Below, piece by piece: positions 55,215 to 64,000 of a DNA stretch of 64,000 nucleotides. The notes under the pieces are model-generated. The model did not search any database and was not told where the DNA came from. It worked only from the letters and a program-made list of their open reading frames with translations. The translations under genes were made by a program, and so were the position numbers. This stretch comes from an uncultured Erythrobacter sp. (GTDB lineage Bacteria; Pseudomonadota; Alphaproteobacteria; Sphingomonadales; Sphingomonadaceae): the NCBI RefSeq assembly GCF_947497915.1, contig NZ_CANMIJ010000001.1:1175611-1239610 (forward strand). The letters are read 5' to 3'. Numbering within the stretch: the stretch's first letter is position 1; every line of letters starts with the position of its first letter.

Positions 55215-56425
55215 GCGCAATGCTCACTCTGGAAGAGGCTCAGGCGCGCTTGCTGGCGCTCGTCCCTCCATCCAAGACCAATAAGATCGAAACACACAAA
55301 GCATCCGGCCTTTACCTGGCCGAAGATGTCGCCGCTGCTCGCACGCAGCCGGCTGCGGATCTATCGGCGATGGACGGTTATGCGACCTGCGGCACCGGCC
55401 CATGGACAAGGATTGGTGAAAGCCGTGCGGGTACGCCATTTGATGGCGAACTGGCACACGGGGAATGCACGCGGATATCCACCGGCGCGCACATGCCGAA
55501 TGGCTCTGATCGGGTGTTGATCCAAGAAAACGCCTCAATCGAAGGCACCTTCGTTCGGCTTGCTAGCGGCGAAACTTACCCTGAGCCGGGGATGCATGTT
55601 CGAAAGGCTGGGTTTGATTTCTCAACAGGCGAGACTGTCCTCAAGATGGGCACCTGCATCGGCCCTGCTCAAATCGCATTAGCTGCCGCCGCTGGACAAG
55701 CGTACTTGCCCGTTTCCAGCCCGCCCAAGATCGCTATCTTAGAAAGCGGAGATGAACTCGTCCGGCTGCCCGCAGAGATAGACGAGCACCAAATTCCTGC
55801 AAGCAATGGCGTTATGCTCGCGGCGATGGTCGCACCGATCGCGGGCAATCCTGAAATACTTGGCCCTGTTCCTGATGATATGGACGCTTTGGCAGTTGCC
55901 CTATCCAACGCAGACAATTGCGATGTTTTGATCACATCGGCCGGTGCATCTGTTGGTGAGCACGACCTAATTCAAAGAGCGCTTGAAGAATGGGGCGCTG
56001 AAATCGATTTTTGGAAAGTTGCGATCAAACCAGGAAAGCCATTGATGATAGCGACGCGCATGACAAATGGCCGGCGACAGATCATTCTTGGCCTTCCAGG
56101 AAATCCCGTTTCATCCTTTGTGACCTGCTTCCTGTTCGCACGGCCATTGATCCGCGCGATGATGGGAAGTGCTGCGCCGCTACCAATAGCCGAGGCCGTT
56201 ACCTCCGCTGTGGATATACCTTCGGGTGGGAGTCGGCACGAATTCCTGCGCGGCTCTTTGCAAAACGGTGAGGCGTCGATGACTGACAACCAAGATTCCA
56301 GCGCATTACGCGCACTCGGAAATGCCAATTGCCTTATCGACCGCCCGCCTAACTGCCCTGCGGTGGCCACTGGTGATGCCGTTAAGATCTTTAACCTCGA
56401 CAATGGCGCAATTCTGCGGGATTGA
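55211..56425 (+). CDS. moeA: Molybdopterin molybdenumtransferase MoeA
   Basis: This 404-residue enzyme inserts molybdate into molybdopterin-AMP. Visible motifs are [41 protein letters not shown] and [13 protein letters not shown] 55211 overlaps the moaC stop as ATGA, so the two cofactor genes are coupled. No molybdoenzyme is in the window. Confidence 0.94.
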   Translation: MSAMLTLEEAQARLLALVPPSKTNKIETHKASGLYLAEDVAAARTQPAADLSAMDGYATCGTGPWTRIGESRAGTPFDGELAHGECTRISTGAHMPNGSDRVLIQENASIEGTFVRLASGETYPEPGMHVRKAGFDFSTGETVLKMGTCIGPAQIALAAAAGQAYLPVSSPPKIAILESGDELVRLPAEIDEHQIPASNGVMLAAMVAPIAGNPEILGPVPDDMDALAVALSNADNCDVLITSAGASVGEHDLIQRALEEWGAEIDFWKVAIKPGKPLMIATRMTNGRRQIILGLPGNPVSSFVTCFLFARPLIRAMMGSAAPLPIAEAVTSAVDIPSGGSRHEFLRGSLQNGEASMTDNQDSSALRALGNANCLIDRPPNCPAVATGDAVKIFNLDNGAILRD

Positions 56426-56467
56426 GCCACGTCTCCCGCTTGACACACCAAATAAGGTTGCCTATTC

Positions 56468-56482
56468 GTTCCACATTCGTTC
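56468..56482 (+). promoter_or_regulatory. SOS box (LexA operator) upstream of lexA
   Basis: GTTC (56468-56471) and GTTC (56479-56482) are separated by exactly seven bases, matching the alphaproteobacterial LexA operator GTTC-N7-GTTC. It lies 121 bases before the lexA start and implies autorepression. Confidence 0.85.
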
Positions 56483-56603
56483 ACCTTATCGGCGGACGAT
56501 CAGTGTTGGCAACGCACCCACCTTGGTGCCTCTAGCAGCGCGTAATTGTGGCACTTGGGTTCTTTGCAGTTCCCACGATAGTGCGTCTTAGGGAGTGAAT
56601 TCC

Positions 56604-57293
56604 ATGCTGACGGCAAAGCAGCACGAATTGATCCGTTTTATTCAGCAGCGTCTGGATGAAACCGGCATCTCGCCAAGTTTTGAAGAAATGAAAGAAGCGC
56701 TTGATCTGAAGAGTAAGTCGGGCGTGCACCGGCTTATCTCTGCATTGGAAGAGCGGGGCTTTATTCGCCGCTTGCCCAATCGTGCCCGCGCACTGGAAGT
56801 GATCAAGATGCCAGAGGACGCGACACCTACGCCGCGTCCTACGCTGGCCGCGAACGATGCGGTCGTGTCGGGTTCAGCTGTTATGAAAGCAGCGCCCGAG
56901 CCTGCTAATGATGTGATTGAAATTCCGCTCCACGGAAGGATCGCAGCTGGCGCGCCGATTGAGGCTTTGGAAGGCCAAACGTCGCTTCCTGTTCCGGCCG
57001 CATTGCTTGGCCCAGGCGAACACTATGCTCTGGAAGTGTCCGGCGACTCGATGGTCGAAGCTGGTATTTTCGATGGCGACTTCGCTCTGGTACGCCGCAC
57101 TGATAGCGCACGCGATGGTGAGATTGTCGTGGCGCTTGTTCGCGGCGAAGAAGCCACGCTGAAATACCTTCACAAGGATGGCGGCAACGTCCGGCTTGAT
57201 CCGGCCAACTCATCTTATGATCCGCAAGTTTACGGATCCAATGAAGTTCAAGTTCAGGGTAAGCTCGCAGGATTGCTGCGCCGCTACCACTGA
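56604..57293 (+). CDS. lexA: LexA repressor
   Basis: This 229-residue repressor shuts off DNA-repair genes until activated RecA triggers its self-cleavage. The N-terminal winged helix (1-65) opens [16 protein letters not shown]; the cleavage site is Ala115-Gly116 in RIAAGAP; Ser149 (SGDSM) and Lys187 (ATLKYL) form the catalytic dyad. GGGAG at 56591-56595 with a spacer of 8 favours ATG 56604 over GTG 56595. The interdomain linker (65-105) is longer than in E. coli. Confidence 0.96.
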   Translation: MLTAKQHELIRFIQQRLDETGISPSFEEMKEALDLKSKSGVHRLISALEERGFIRRLPNRARALEVIKMPEDATPTPRPTLAANDAVVSGSAVMKAAPEPANDVIEIPLHGRIAAGAPIEALEGQTSLPVPAALLGPGEHYALEVSGDSMVEAGIFDGDFALVRRTDSARDGEIVVALVRGEEATLKYLHKDGGNVRLDPANSSYDPQVYGSNEVQVQGKLAGLLRRYH

Positions 57294-57302
57294 CCTTGTG
57301 AT

Positions 57303-57331
57303 GCGGGGCGGGTGTCAGTCGCCCTCCCCGC
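57303..57331. terminator. Possible hairpin between lexA and comEC
   Basis: GCGGGG-C-GGG (57303-57312) can pair with CCC-T-CCCCGC (57322-57331) with one mismatch. It overlaps the last codons of comEC and has no T-run in either direction; termination here is only suggested. Confidence 0.3.
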
Positions 57332-59552
57332 GCCACCAACCGTGCTCCCCCTGATTTTCGCCGACACTTTTGATAGTCTCGGTATCAAGGACGAGCGCAA
57401 GCCCGCCAGTTTCCTGCAACAATCCGCGATCCGCTTTCAGCCACCGGGGCATGCAAGAACGCGGTAAGTAGCGATCTGCAACAACGATATCAGATCGTTC
57501 ACACGCCGCGGCCAGTGCGCGCTCCTCAACAAGATCGCGGTTGCGAGCCATCATCAACACCCAATCGCGTCCGCCGCGCTTGATTGTGACGATGCAGAAC
57601 TCGGTGGAACACTCTGCGCCCCTGAAATTTGCGATAGGTACAGGCTCGCTGGTGACGCTTGCCAGTTCGAGCAAGTTATCGCGGGAATAGGAGGATCGAC
57701 TGTCTCGCAGGGAGAGCAATCGGCTCTCTCCATTCTCATCCTCGATCGTGATCCCAACGTGGCGACCTTCACGCCCTATCAACACATCTGGAATTGGGGT
57801 CGCGATAAGCATTCCCGTTGCAGCAGCAGCCGGGATAAAGCCTAGCAAGCGCGCTCGGCCGCTCCATAGCGCGAGCCACAATGCCCCGCTGACAAACAAA
57901 GTGATAGTGGCATAACTCATTTGCGGCATCAGCTTCACCGACCCCGGCTTTGAGGACGTGAAATGCGCGATAGCCAGCAACGCATCGAGTGATTGCTGCA
58001 CGAGCCACCAAGCGGGCTTTCCAAGCCCCAACATATCCAGGAACAATCCAACCGCGATAAGCGGCATCGAAATGAACGTCACAAGCGGGATCGCAATCAC
58101 ATTGGCAAACGCGCCGTAAAGACCCGCCCTGTGAAAATGGAACAGGACAATTGGCATAAGTGCGATTTCAATCACCATCCCTGTTGCAAACAGCATAGCC
58201 GTCTGGCGACCGGTTCTTGTCAGCCAAGGCTCCTCACGAGGTGCTAGAAAAGCTTTCACTGGCTTCGACGAATGCAAAGCAACGATCGCGAGCACTGCGG
58301 AAAAGCTCATTTGGAAACTTGGGCCGACGATACTCTCCGGCCATAATAGCAGGACGAACACCGCAGCGGCGGCAACCATTCTAAGCGACAGCGCATCACG
58401 CCCCATCGCCAAAGCAATCAACACAAGCATCGCCGCCGCACAGCTCCGCACGGTTGGCACCTCTGCTCCTGTCAGCAGTGTGTATCCGATCCCTGCAAGC
58501 GCGCCCACGCTAGCGGCTGCGACCGGCAATCTAATCCGCAGCGCAAGAGCGGGGATGAGCGCAAGCAGCTTTAACGCGACGAAATACGCAGCCGCGATCA
58601 CTGCGCTGACATGGAGGCCACTGATCGACAGCAAGTGGGTGAGCCCCGCATCGCGCATCGCGTCTTCATCGGCCTCGCTAATGGCACCGCGATCCCCGCT
58701 GGCAAAAGCCCCGGCTATTGTCCCTGCAGAGCCATCGACACGTGTCCGGACATGAGATGAGAGGAAGCGTTGCAGGGAAGCAATGCCGCGCGCTGGCGGT
58801 GCAGTTTCCACCACCTCAATCTGTCCGATTACGCTACCCGTAGCGGCCAGCCCCTTAAACCAAGCGGCGCGGGCAAAATCATATGAGCCCGGTAACATCG
58901 GACTCGCCGGTGGCATCAAACGGACTCGTGTCCTGATGATTGCGCCTTCGACAATTGGAGCGGTGCTCGCATCTGGTAATGCATCAAATGGGACGTTGAT
59001 ACGGATCTTGCGGGCCTGACCCGCTTCGGCGTCGCGGATAGCAAGTGTTAGGCGGATACGATCCTGAGAAGGCTGATCTTCACGATCGAGTACATAGCCC
59101 TGAACCCGCTCAACCGATGGCCGCTCAATCGGCTCTGCACCGACCATCTCTGAGCGCAGCCAGATTACGGCAATTCCTGCCGCGAAGATCAGACCGCAGG
59201 CGATCATAGCGCTGCGAATGTGCCCTCGTTCTTCATCTCCGCGCCAAGCGGCAATGCCGGTCAAAGCGACAAGCAAGGCGCACCCGATGGCTATGACCCA
59301 TTGCAATGGCGTTTTAAGCGCGAACCACGTTAGGATGCCGCTTGCGAAAACCACGGCAAGCCACGGCGCGCGGTCAAAGCCTGATGTCCCAAGAAACGTT
59401 TCGAAGACATCGCCAATTTTGCGCGCGGTTCCAGCGCCCAAGACACTGGACAGGCCCGCGCCCCTTTGCCAAGGGCGCTGCAATGCAACATTATCGGCGA
59501 TGGCGGGGTCTAAGCCGTCTTCGCCCAAGGGCACTATTGGCGGCTCGCGCAC
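57315..59552 (-). CDS. comEC: ComEC/Rec2-family DNA-uptake channel protein
   Basis: The 745-residue polytopic protein has the ComEC layout: N-terminal helices, an OB-like domain with RVQGYVLDREDQPS, then the competence domain with HLLSISGLHVSAV and later SFQMSFSAVLAIVALH, and a reduced metallo-beta-lactamase-like tail without clear HxHxDH. ComEC moves single DNA strands through the inner membrane. The GTG at 59552 is chosen because AGGGGAGA lies 6-7 bases before it; the first in-frame ATG at 59603 would overlap the gltX start. Confidence 0.9.
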   Translation of the reverse strand: MREPPIVPLGEDGLDPAIADNVALQRPWQRGAGLSSVLGAGTARKIGDVFETFLGTSGFDRAPWLAVVFASGILTWFALKTPLQWVIAIGCALLVALTGIAAWRGDEERGHIRSAMIACGLIFAAGIAVIWLRSEMVGAEPIERPSVERVQGYVLDREDQPSQDRIRLTLAIRDAEAGQARKIRINVPFDALPDASTAPIVEGAIIRTRVRLMPPASPMLPGSYDFARAAWFKGLAATGSVIGQIEVVETAPPARGIASLQRFLSSHVRTRVDGSAGTIAGAFASGDRGAISEADEDAMRDAGLTHLLSISGLHVSAVIAAAYFVALKLLALIPALALRIRLPVAAASVGALAGIGYTLLTGAEVPTVRSCAAAMLVLIALAMGRDALSLRMVAAAAVFVLLLWPESIVGPSFQMSFSAVLAIVALHSSKPVKAFLAPREEPWLTRTGRQTAMLFATGMVIEIALMPIVLFHFHRAGLYGAFANVIAIPLVTFISMPLIAVGLFLDMLGLGKPAWWLVQQSLDALLAIAHFTSSKPGSVKLMPQMSYATITLFVSGALWLALWSGRARLLGFIPAAAATGMLIATPIPDVLIGREGRHVGITIEDENGESRLLSLRDSRSSYSRDNLLELASVTSEPVPIANFRGAECSTEFCIVTIKRGGRDWVLMMARNRDLVEERALAAACERSDIVVADRYLPRSCMPRWLKADRGLLQETGGLALVLDTETIKSVGENQGEHGWWRGEGD

Positions 59553-59601
59553 GGTGCTCTCCCCTGAACACAGGGTTGAATAGAAAAGGATATTGAACGT
59601 C

Positions 59602-61026
59602 ATGGCAAGTGAAAGCGGCAACAAAGGCGCCACGGTCGTCACACGGTTTGCGCCCTCACCCACCGGCTTTCTGCATATTGGCGGAGCGCGAACAGCCTTG
59701 TTCAACTGGCTCTATGCACGTCATCACGGCGGGAAAGCGCTGCTTCGGATCGAAGATACGGATAAGAAACGTTCTACGCAGGAAGCGATTGATGCGATCT
59801 TGGACGGCTTGGATTGGCTCGGCCTCGACTATGATGATGCGCCGACATTCCAGTCTGCATGCGCCAATCGCCATGCAGAGGTAGCGCATAAGCTGCTTGA
59901 GGCTGGCCACGCTTATAAGTGCTTTGCGACAACCGAAGAACTCGAGGCGATGCGCGCTGAGCAGCGAGCGAATAAACAGCCGATGCGTTATGACGGACGC
60001 TGGCGCGATCGCGATCCTTCCGAGGCTCCAGAAGGCGCATTGTTTACCGTCCGGCTGAAAACACCGGAGGGCGGCGAAACCACGATCCACGATGAGGTTC
60101 AGGGCAAAGTTTCGGTCAACAATGACGAGCTGGACGACTATATCATCCTGCGCGCCGACGGCTCACCCACATACATGCTGGCTGTGGTTGTCGACGATCA
60201 CGACATGGGCGTTACTCATGTCGTGCGCGGAGACGATCACCTTAACAATGCATTCCGCCAATTGCCGATCTATCACGCGATGGACTTAATCGAAGGTGGA
60301 TGGCCTGAACCGGTTTATGCCCACATCCCGCTGATCCACGGGTCGGACGGCGCAAAACTGTCCAAACGCCACGGCGCGTTGGGTGTTGAGGCGTACCGCG
60401 ATGAGATGGGCGTGCTGCCTGATGCGCTATTCAATTATCTGTTGCGTCTTGGCTGGGGCCACGGCGACCGCGAAGAAATCACGCGCGCAGAAGCGATTGA
60501 ACTGTTTGACCTATCCGGTGTGGGCAAGAGCCCGTCACGCTTCGACACGAAGAAACTCGAAAATCTGAACGGCCATTATATTCGCGAAGCGGACGATGCG
60601 ATGCTGGCCAGGTTGGCAGCACAGCACATCGAAGGCGATGTTGATCTGAGTTTGCTCGCTGAGGCGATGCCTGTGCTCAAAACTCGCGCGAAGAGCGTCC
60701 ACGAACTCGCTGATGGCGCGGGTTTTCTCTTTGCCAAAAGGCCGCTCGAAATGACCGAGAAGGCGGCAAAATTGTTGGATGATGACGGAAAGGCGCGATT
60801 GTCCTCGGTTTCTGCTGCTTTGAAGAGTGAAAATAGCTGGACAATCGAGGCTCTCGAAGCCACTACGAAAGCACTTGCAGAGGAACTGGGATTGGGCCTC
60901 GGCAAGTTGGCGCAGCCAATGCGAGCTGCCCTTACCGGAACGACAACGTCGCCCGGAATTTTCGATGTTCTGGTCCTCTTGGGACGGGAAGAAGCCCTCG
61001 CCCGGCTCGACGCACACTTTGCGTGA
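59602..61026 (+). CDS. gltX: Glutamyl-tRNA synthetase
   Basis: This 474-residue class I synthetase charges tRNA-Glu. HIGH is [14 protein letters not shown] at 24-37 and KMSKS reads KLSKR in [20 protein letters not shown] at 59584-59590 supports ATG 59602; a TTG at 59593 is too close to it. It diverges from comEC and leads gltA by 40 bases. With only one GltX in the window, a gatCAB route for tRNA-Gln, common in alphaproteobacteria, cannot be judged. Confidence 0.95.
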   Translation: MASESGNKGATVVTRFAPSPTGFLHIGGARTALFNWLYARHHGGKALLRIEDTDKKRSTQEAIDAILDGLDWLGLDYDDAPTFQSACANRHAEVAHKLLEAGHAYKCFATTEELEAMRAEQRANKQPMRYDGRWRDRDPSEAPEGALFTVRLKTPEGGETTIHDEVQGKVSVNNDELDDYIILRADGSPTYMLAVVVDDHDMGVTHVVRGDDHLNNAFRQLPIYHAMDLIEGGWPEPVYAHIPLIHGSDGAKLSKRHGALGVEAYRDEMGVLPDALFNYLLRLGWGHGDREEITRAEAIELFDLSGVGKSPSRFDTKKLENLNGHYIREADDAMLARLAAQHIEGDVDLSLLAEAMPVLKTRAKSVHELADGAGFLFAKRPLEMTEKAAKLLDDDGKARLSSVSAALKSENSWTIEALEATTKALAEELGLGLGKLAQPMRAALTGTTTSPGIFDVLVLLGREEALARLDAHFA

Positions 61027-61066
61027 GCCATCGGCGAGGCACAGGGATTATAGCAGGAGAACCATC

Positions 61067-62353
61067 TTGGCAGATCAAAACGCCAAACTCGAAGTAGGCG
61101 GCGAAGGTTACGACTTTCCCGTACTGCAAGGAAGCACCGGCCCGGACGTGGTCGATATCCGCAAATTGTACGGTCAAACCGGCAAATTCACATTTGATCC
61201 TGGCTATAAATCGACAGCAAGCTGCGAAAGCGCGCTGACGTATATCGATGGTCAAGAAGGCATTCTGCTCCACCGCGGTTACCCGATTGGTCAGCTCGCC
61301 GAACATTCCAGCTTCATGGAAACGTCCTACCTGCTCCTGAACGGCGAACTGCCGAGCAGCGAAGAGTTGGATGATTTCACTTACACGATCACACGGCACA
61401 CCATGCTGCATGATCAGATGCGCCAGTTCTATCAGGGTTTCCGCCGCGATGCGCACCCCATGGCGATTATGTGCGGCGTTGTTGGCGCGCTTTCGGCGTT
61501 TTACCACGACAGCACGGATATTTCCGATCCAGAGCACCGCAAGATCAGCTCTCACCGCTTGATCGCAAAAATGCCAACAATTGCTGCGAGCGCGTACAAA
61601 TACTCCATCGGTCAGCCGATGATGCAGCCTGACAACTCGCTCAGCTATACTGGTAACTTCCTGCGGATGACCTTCGGGGTTCCTGCCGAGGAATATGAGG
61701 TTGTTCCGGCGGTGGAGAAGGCGATGGACCGGATCTTCATCCTCCACGCCGATCACGAGCAGAATGCTTCTACATCGACCGTGCGTCTTGCCGGCTCTTC
61801 GGGTGCAAACCCGTTTGCCTGCATTTCGGCCGGTATCGCGTGTCTCTGGGGCCCAGCTCACGGCGGCGCGAACGAAGCGGCTCTCAACATGTTGCGCGAA
61901 ATCGGAACGCCAGACCGCATTCCGCACTACATTGAGCGCGCTAAGGACAAGAATGATCCATTCCGCCTGATGGGCTTCGGTCACCGCGTTTATAAGAACT
62001 ACGATCCACGTGCGACTGTCATGCAAAAGACAGTGCGCGAAGTTTTCGAAGCTCTGAACGTCAAAGACCCCGTGTTCGAAACTGCGCTTGCGTTGGAAGA
62101 AATGGCTCTTAACGACCCGTATTTCCAAGAGAAAAAGCTGTTCCCGAACGTCGATTTTTATTCGGGCGTCATTCTCTCGGCGATTGGTTTCCCAACGACC
62201 ATGTTCACCGCACTCTTCGCCTTGGCCCGCACGGTGGGCTGGGTTGCGCAGTGGAACGAAATGATCTCCGATCCAGCTCAGGTTATCGGTCGTCCGCGTC
62301 AACTCTACACAGGGCCGACGCAGCGCGATTACGTGCCGCTTAGCAACCGCTAA
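61067..62353 (+). CDS. gltA: Citrate synthase
   Basis: This 428-residue type II enzyme condenses oxaloacetate and acetyl-CoA. The active-site segments [30 protein letters not shown] and [21 protein letters not shown] are present. AGGAGA at 61055-61060 and 6-base spacing select the TTG at 61067, giving [12 protein letters not shown], as in related proteins; longer forms overlap gltX. The short gap to gltX suggests co-transcription. Confidence 0.96.
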   Translation: MADQNAKLEVGGEGYDFPVLQGSTGPDVVDIRKLYGQTGKFTFDPGYKSTASCESALTYIDGQEGILLHRGYPIGQLAEHSSFMETSYLLLNGELPSSEELDDFTYTITRHTMLHDQMRQFYQGFRRDAHPMAIMCGVVGALSAFYHDSTDISDPEHRKISSHRLIAKMPTIAASAYKYSIGQPMMQPDNSLSYTGNFLRMTFGVPAEEYEVVPAVEKAMDRIFILHADHEQNASTSTVRLAGSSGANPFACISAGIACLWGPAHGGANEAALNMLREIGTPDRIPHYIERAKDKNDPFRLMGFGHRVYKNYDPRATVMQKTVREVFEALNVKDPVFETALALEEMALNDPYFQEKKLFPNVDFYSGVILSAIGFPTTMFTALFALARTVGWVAQWNEMISDPAQVIGRPRQLYTGPTQRDYVPLSNR

Positions 62354-62368
62354 GACTGGTGAAATTTT

Positions 62369-62417
62369 TAGGGCGGTGTCCGAGTGGTCCGAATTACGGT
62401 CCGTCGGCACCGCCCTA
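62369..62417. terminator. Inverted repeat between gltA and the kinase-like gene
   Basis: A perfect 10-base stem (62369-62378 with 62408-62417) surrounds a 29-base loop between two convergent genes. No T-run follows in either direction, so termination would be weak or factor-aided. Confidence 0.55.
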
Positions 62418-62447
62418 ACTGTATCTGAAGCCTCGGCTTAGATAAAA

Positions 62448-63854
62448 TCAGTCGGCAGCTGGCAAGCTCAAAGTAAAGTCTGCGCCTGGGGCATCAACGT
62501 TGTCCGATGCGTTGGTAACAGTCAGATCGCCATCCATCGCCAAAGCCAATTTGCGGGAAATATAGAGCCCTAGACCAGAACCCTTGTCGGCACCGCCATT
62601 GCTGTCCCTGCCCAGTCTTTCAAACTTGTCGAATATCGTTTTAGCCTGTTCGGCGCTTACGCCAGCCCCTTGATCCGACACCGAGATTGAGACGATCCCA
62701 GCATAACTGGCCTCAGTCGCAACGGTGACGACGCTGCATTCGGGGGAATAGGCAACAGCGTTTCCGATTAGATTGATAAGAATTTGGAGAACACGGCGGA
62801 ATTCCGCTCGTGCAACGATCTTCTCACCTTCATCGACTAGCTCAAGCGTGATTGAGCGTGCTTGCGCTCTAACGCCCAAAATTCCCGCAGCACGTTTGGC
62901 TGCATCGCCTAGGTCAACGCGTTCCTTGATCGTCTTGAAATTGGCTGCTTCAACCACTTCGAGATCGGCAAGATCATCGAGCATCCCGGAAAGATGCTGG
63001 CCGGCTGCGGCGATATTGCCTGCATATTCGCTATATTCGTTGCGTAGCGGGCCAGCGAGCTTGGCGCGAACAGTTTCCGCATTGGCAATGATCCGCGCGA
63101 TAGGTTGCCGTAAAACAGGCGTCAAAGCGCTTCCGATCAGACGTGTCTGCGCTCCGTCATGCACGGTTTCGCTCTCGGGTGCTTCGTACACTGGCTCATC
63201 TGCGATCAAAAGCAGCTCAAATCCTCGCGGTGTTTCGCTAGCAGGGCCAATCGGCAGCAGACGCACGCGCCACGCCCTCTCGGAACCGGCAAAAGTGCAC
63301 GCTGCGCCATCGAGCAGGCGCCAATGCAATGGCTGTTGATGCGCGATCCCCGGCAGCGTCACGTAGTTTGTCCAAACCTCGCCCGGCGACGCGGCAACAG
63401 CCTCTTGCAAATCTGCAGTGTCCGCCGAAAGCGCATCGAGCAGTTGCAGGCGCTGGGATGGATCAAGCCGCGCGGTCACTTCCGCTGCTGCACGGTCAAT
63501 CGTGTCGAGCCGCGCAGCCATCTCGCGCGTGGAGGCGGGGTTCGCAGGGCTTCGTTGCCAGTTCTCGACGATCAGTTCGCAGCCGCCCCCTGCCTCCGCA
63601 TCAAGCGGGTGGATACGCACAAAGCCGCTGATATCTTCGGCCCCGTCATAGGCATTGAATTCGCGGGCAATGCGCAGTCCCATTTCACGGGTCTGCTGAA
63701 CCAGATCGAGCAATTCCGGCACCGCAAGCACACCCGGCATTGCACCGCCGCAGTTCTCCTGAAGCTCGGCAAGCAGATCGTCCGCTGTAATCAGGCGATC
63801 CTGATCATCAGTAAGACCGCGCGCAGCCATAAGGGTGTCGGGACGCTCCATCAT
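62448..63854 (-). CDS. Sensor histidine kinase-like protein lacking the phospho-acceptor His
   Basis: The 468-residue soluble protein has an N-terminal region without a recognised domain (1-160), a PAS-like stretch (about 160-235), a dimerisation helix pair (240-300) and a full HATPase domain with the N-box ILINLIGNAVAYSP, G1 DQGAG at 394-398, the F-box FDKFERLG and G2 GSGLGL at 425-430. In the H-box, LTPVLRQPIARI at 244-255, Pro246 occupies the histidine position, so autophosphorylation of the usual kind is not expected. No response regulator is adjacent. ATG 63854 or 63851. Confidence 0.82.
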   Translation of the reverse strand: MMERPDTLMAARGLTDDQDRLITADDLLAELQENCGGAMPGVLAVPELLDLVQQTREMGLRIAREFNAYDGAEDISGFVRIHPLDAEAGGGCELIVENWQRSPANPASTREMAARLDTIDRAAAEVTARLDPSQRLQLLDALSADTADLQEAVAASPGEVWTNYVTLPGIAHQQPLHWRLLDGAACTFAGSERAWRVRLLPIGPASETPRGFELLLIADEPVYEAPESETVHDGAQTRLIGSALTPVLRQPIARIIANAETVRAKLAGPLRNEYSEYAGNIAAAGQHLSGMLDDLADLEVVEAANFKTIKERVDLGDAAKRAAGILGVRAQARSITLELVDEGEKIVARAEFRRVLQILINLIGNAVAYSPECSVVTVATEASYAGIVSISVSDQGAGVSAEQAKTIFDKFERLGRDSNGGADKGSGLGLYISRKLALAMDGDLTVTNASDNVDAPGADFTLSLPAAD

Positions 63855-63860
63855 ATCGCC

Positions 63861-64000
63861 CTAGAACGCACCGCGCGGTTTGGCCTGTTTCAGCACGGCT
63901 GCGGCGCGGGCAGGCTCAATCGCGGCAATTCCGGCAGGCAATCGATCTGCGGGTTTTAAGAGTATGAACTGCCGCTCGATGGCATCCGGCGATAGACCAG
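63861..64000 (-). CDS. C-terminal end of an unidentified gene (partial)
   Basis: On the complementary strand an open frame enters from beyond the window edge and ends at TAG 63863-63861, seven bases before the kinase-like gene. The visible 45 residues include IERQFILLKPADRL and end in KPRGAF. The fragment is too short to name. It likely forms an operon with the kinase-like gene. Confidence 0.5.
   Translation of the reverse strand, partial: GLSPDAIERQFILLKPADRLPAGIAAIEPARAAAVLKQAKPRGAF

Noticed and set aside
60932..62410. A 492-codon open frame on the minus strand opposite gltA and the end of gltX
   Set aside because: It is a shadow of the well-supported citrate synthase and gltX frames, has low-complexity Arg/His-rich composition, and shows no family motif.
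1..64000. CRISPR arrays, insertion sequences, prophage or integrative element
   Set aside because: No repeat-spacer pattern, transposase or integrase was seen, and gene content and composition look uniformly core.

Overview
The window is a gene-dense chromosomal segment of an alphaproteobacterium, most probably order Sphingomonadales and close to Erythrobacter/Altererythrobacter (inferred; no database search was run). Support comes from the dusB-ntrB-ntrC-ntrY-ntrX-hfq-hflX operon, the lipoyl-domain-bearing PdhB beside a separate PdhA, an SOS box of the alphaproteobacterial GTTC-N7-GTTC type before lexA, a two-domain Hfq, frequent TTG/GTG starts with good Shine-Dalgarno sites, and moderate-to-high GC. 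No phage, insertion sequence, CRISPR array or rRNA operon was seen. One tRNA (Arg, CCU) is present.

Layout, left to right. 1-6289 (+): tail of a lytic transglycosylase, then D-Ala-D-Ala carboxypeptidase, tmk, holB, metG, tatD, a metallo-beta-lactamase-fold hydrolase and a tiny membrane protein, nearly all joined by 4-base or 1-base start/stop overlaps. 6349-7140 (+): mazG. 7129-16446 (-): the nitrogen-regulatory operon dusB-ntrB-ntrC-ntrY-ntrX-hfq-hflX. 16524-18207 (+): ispDF and pncC, converging on lipA and a COQ10/RatA-type lipid-binding protein (-). 19726-22455 (+): a bicarbonate module (SbtA transporter, PII-like SbtB, beta carbonic anhydrase) followed by a NYN-LOTUS RNA-binding nuclease-like protein and a strong bidirectional terminator. 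22533-31133: a TPR exported protein, gyrA, a TauD-type dioxygenase, a YhhN membrane protein, trmFO, an EF-hand protein and a squalene/phytoene-synthase-like protein. 31318-33502 (+): three Tad-type pseudopilin-like secreted proteins. 33581-37797 (-): pdhB, pdhA, ftsB and an acyl-CoA dehydrogenase. 37924-40983 (+): MscS channel, haloalkane dehalogenase, MFS transporter.

40989-46760 (-): tRNA-Arg, DUF1178, nitrilase-family hydrolase, grxC; then hsp20 (+), a 430-base hairpin-rich gap, and the tpiA-secG-pyrG group (-). 47007-56425 (+): ppiD, then trpE, a lipoprotein phosphodiester glycosidase, a proline iminopeptidase, trpG, trpD, trpC, moaC and moeA in one tightly packed run. 56604-62353: lexA with its SOS box, comEC (-), gltX and gltA (+). 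62448-64000 (-): a sensor-kinase-like protein lacking the phospho-acceptor histidine, and the tail of an unidentified gene.

Most of the window is core housekeeping: wall recycling, DNA replication and repair control, aminoacylation, nitrogen and redox signalling, lipoate and pyruvate metabolism, tryptophan and molybdopterin synthesis. The parts most worth a second look are the two-domain Hfq, the sbtA-sbtB-carbonic anhydrase module, the kinase-like protein with proline in the H-box, the orphan Tad-like trio, the two non-Trp genes inside the trp run, and the structured gap between hsp20 and pyrG.
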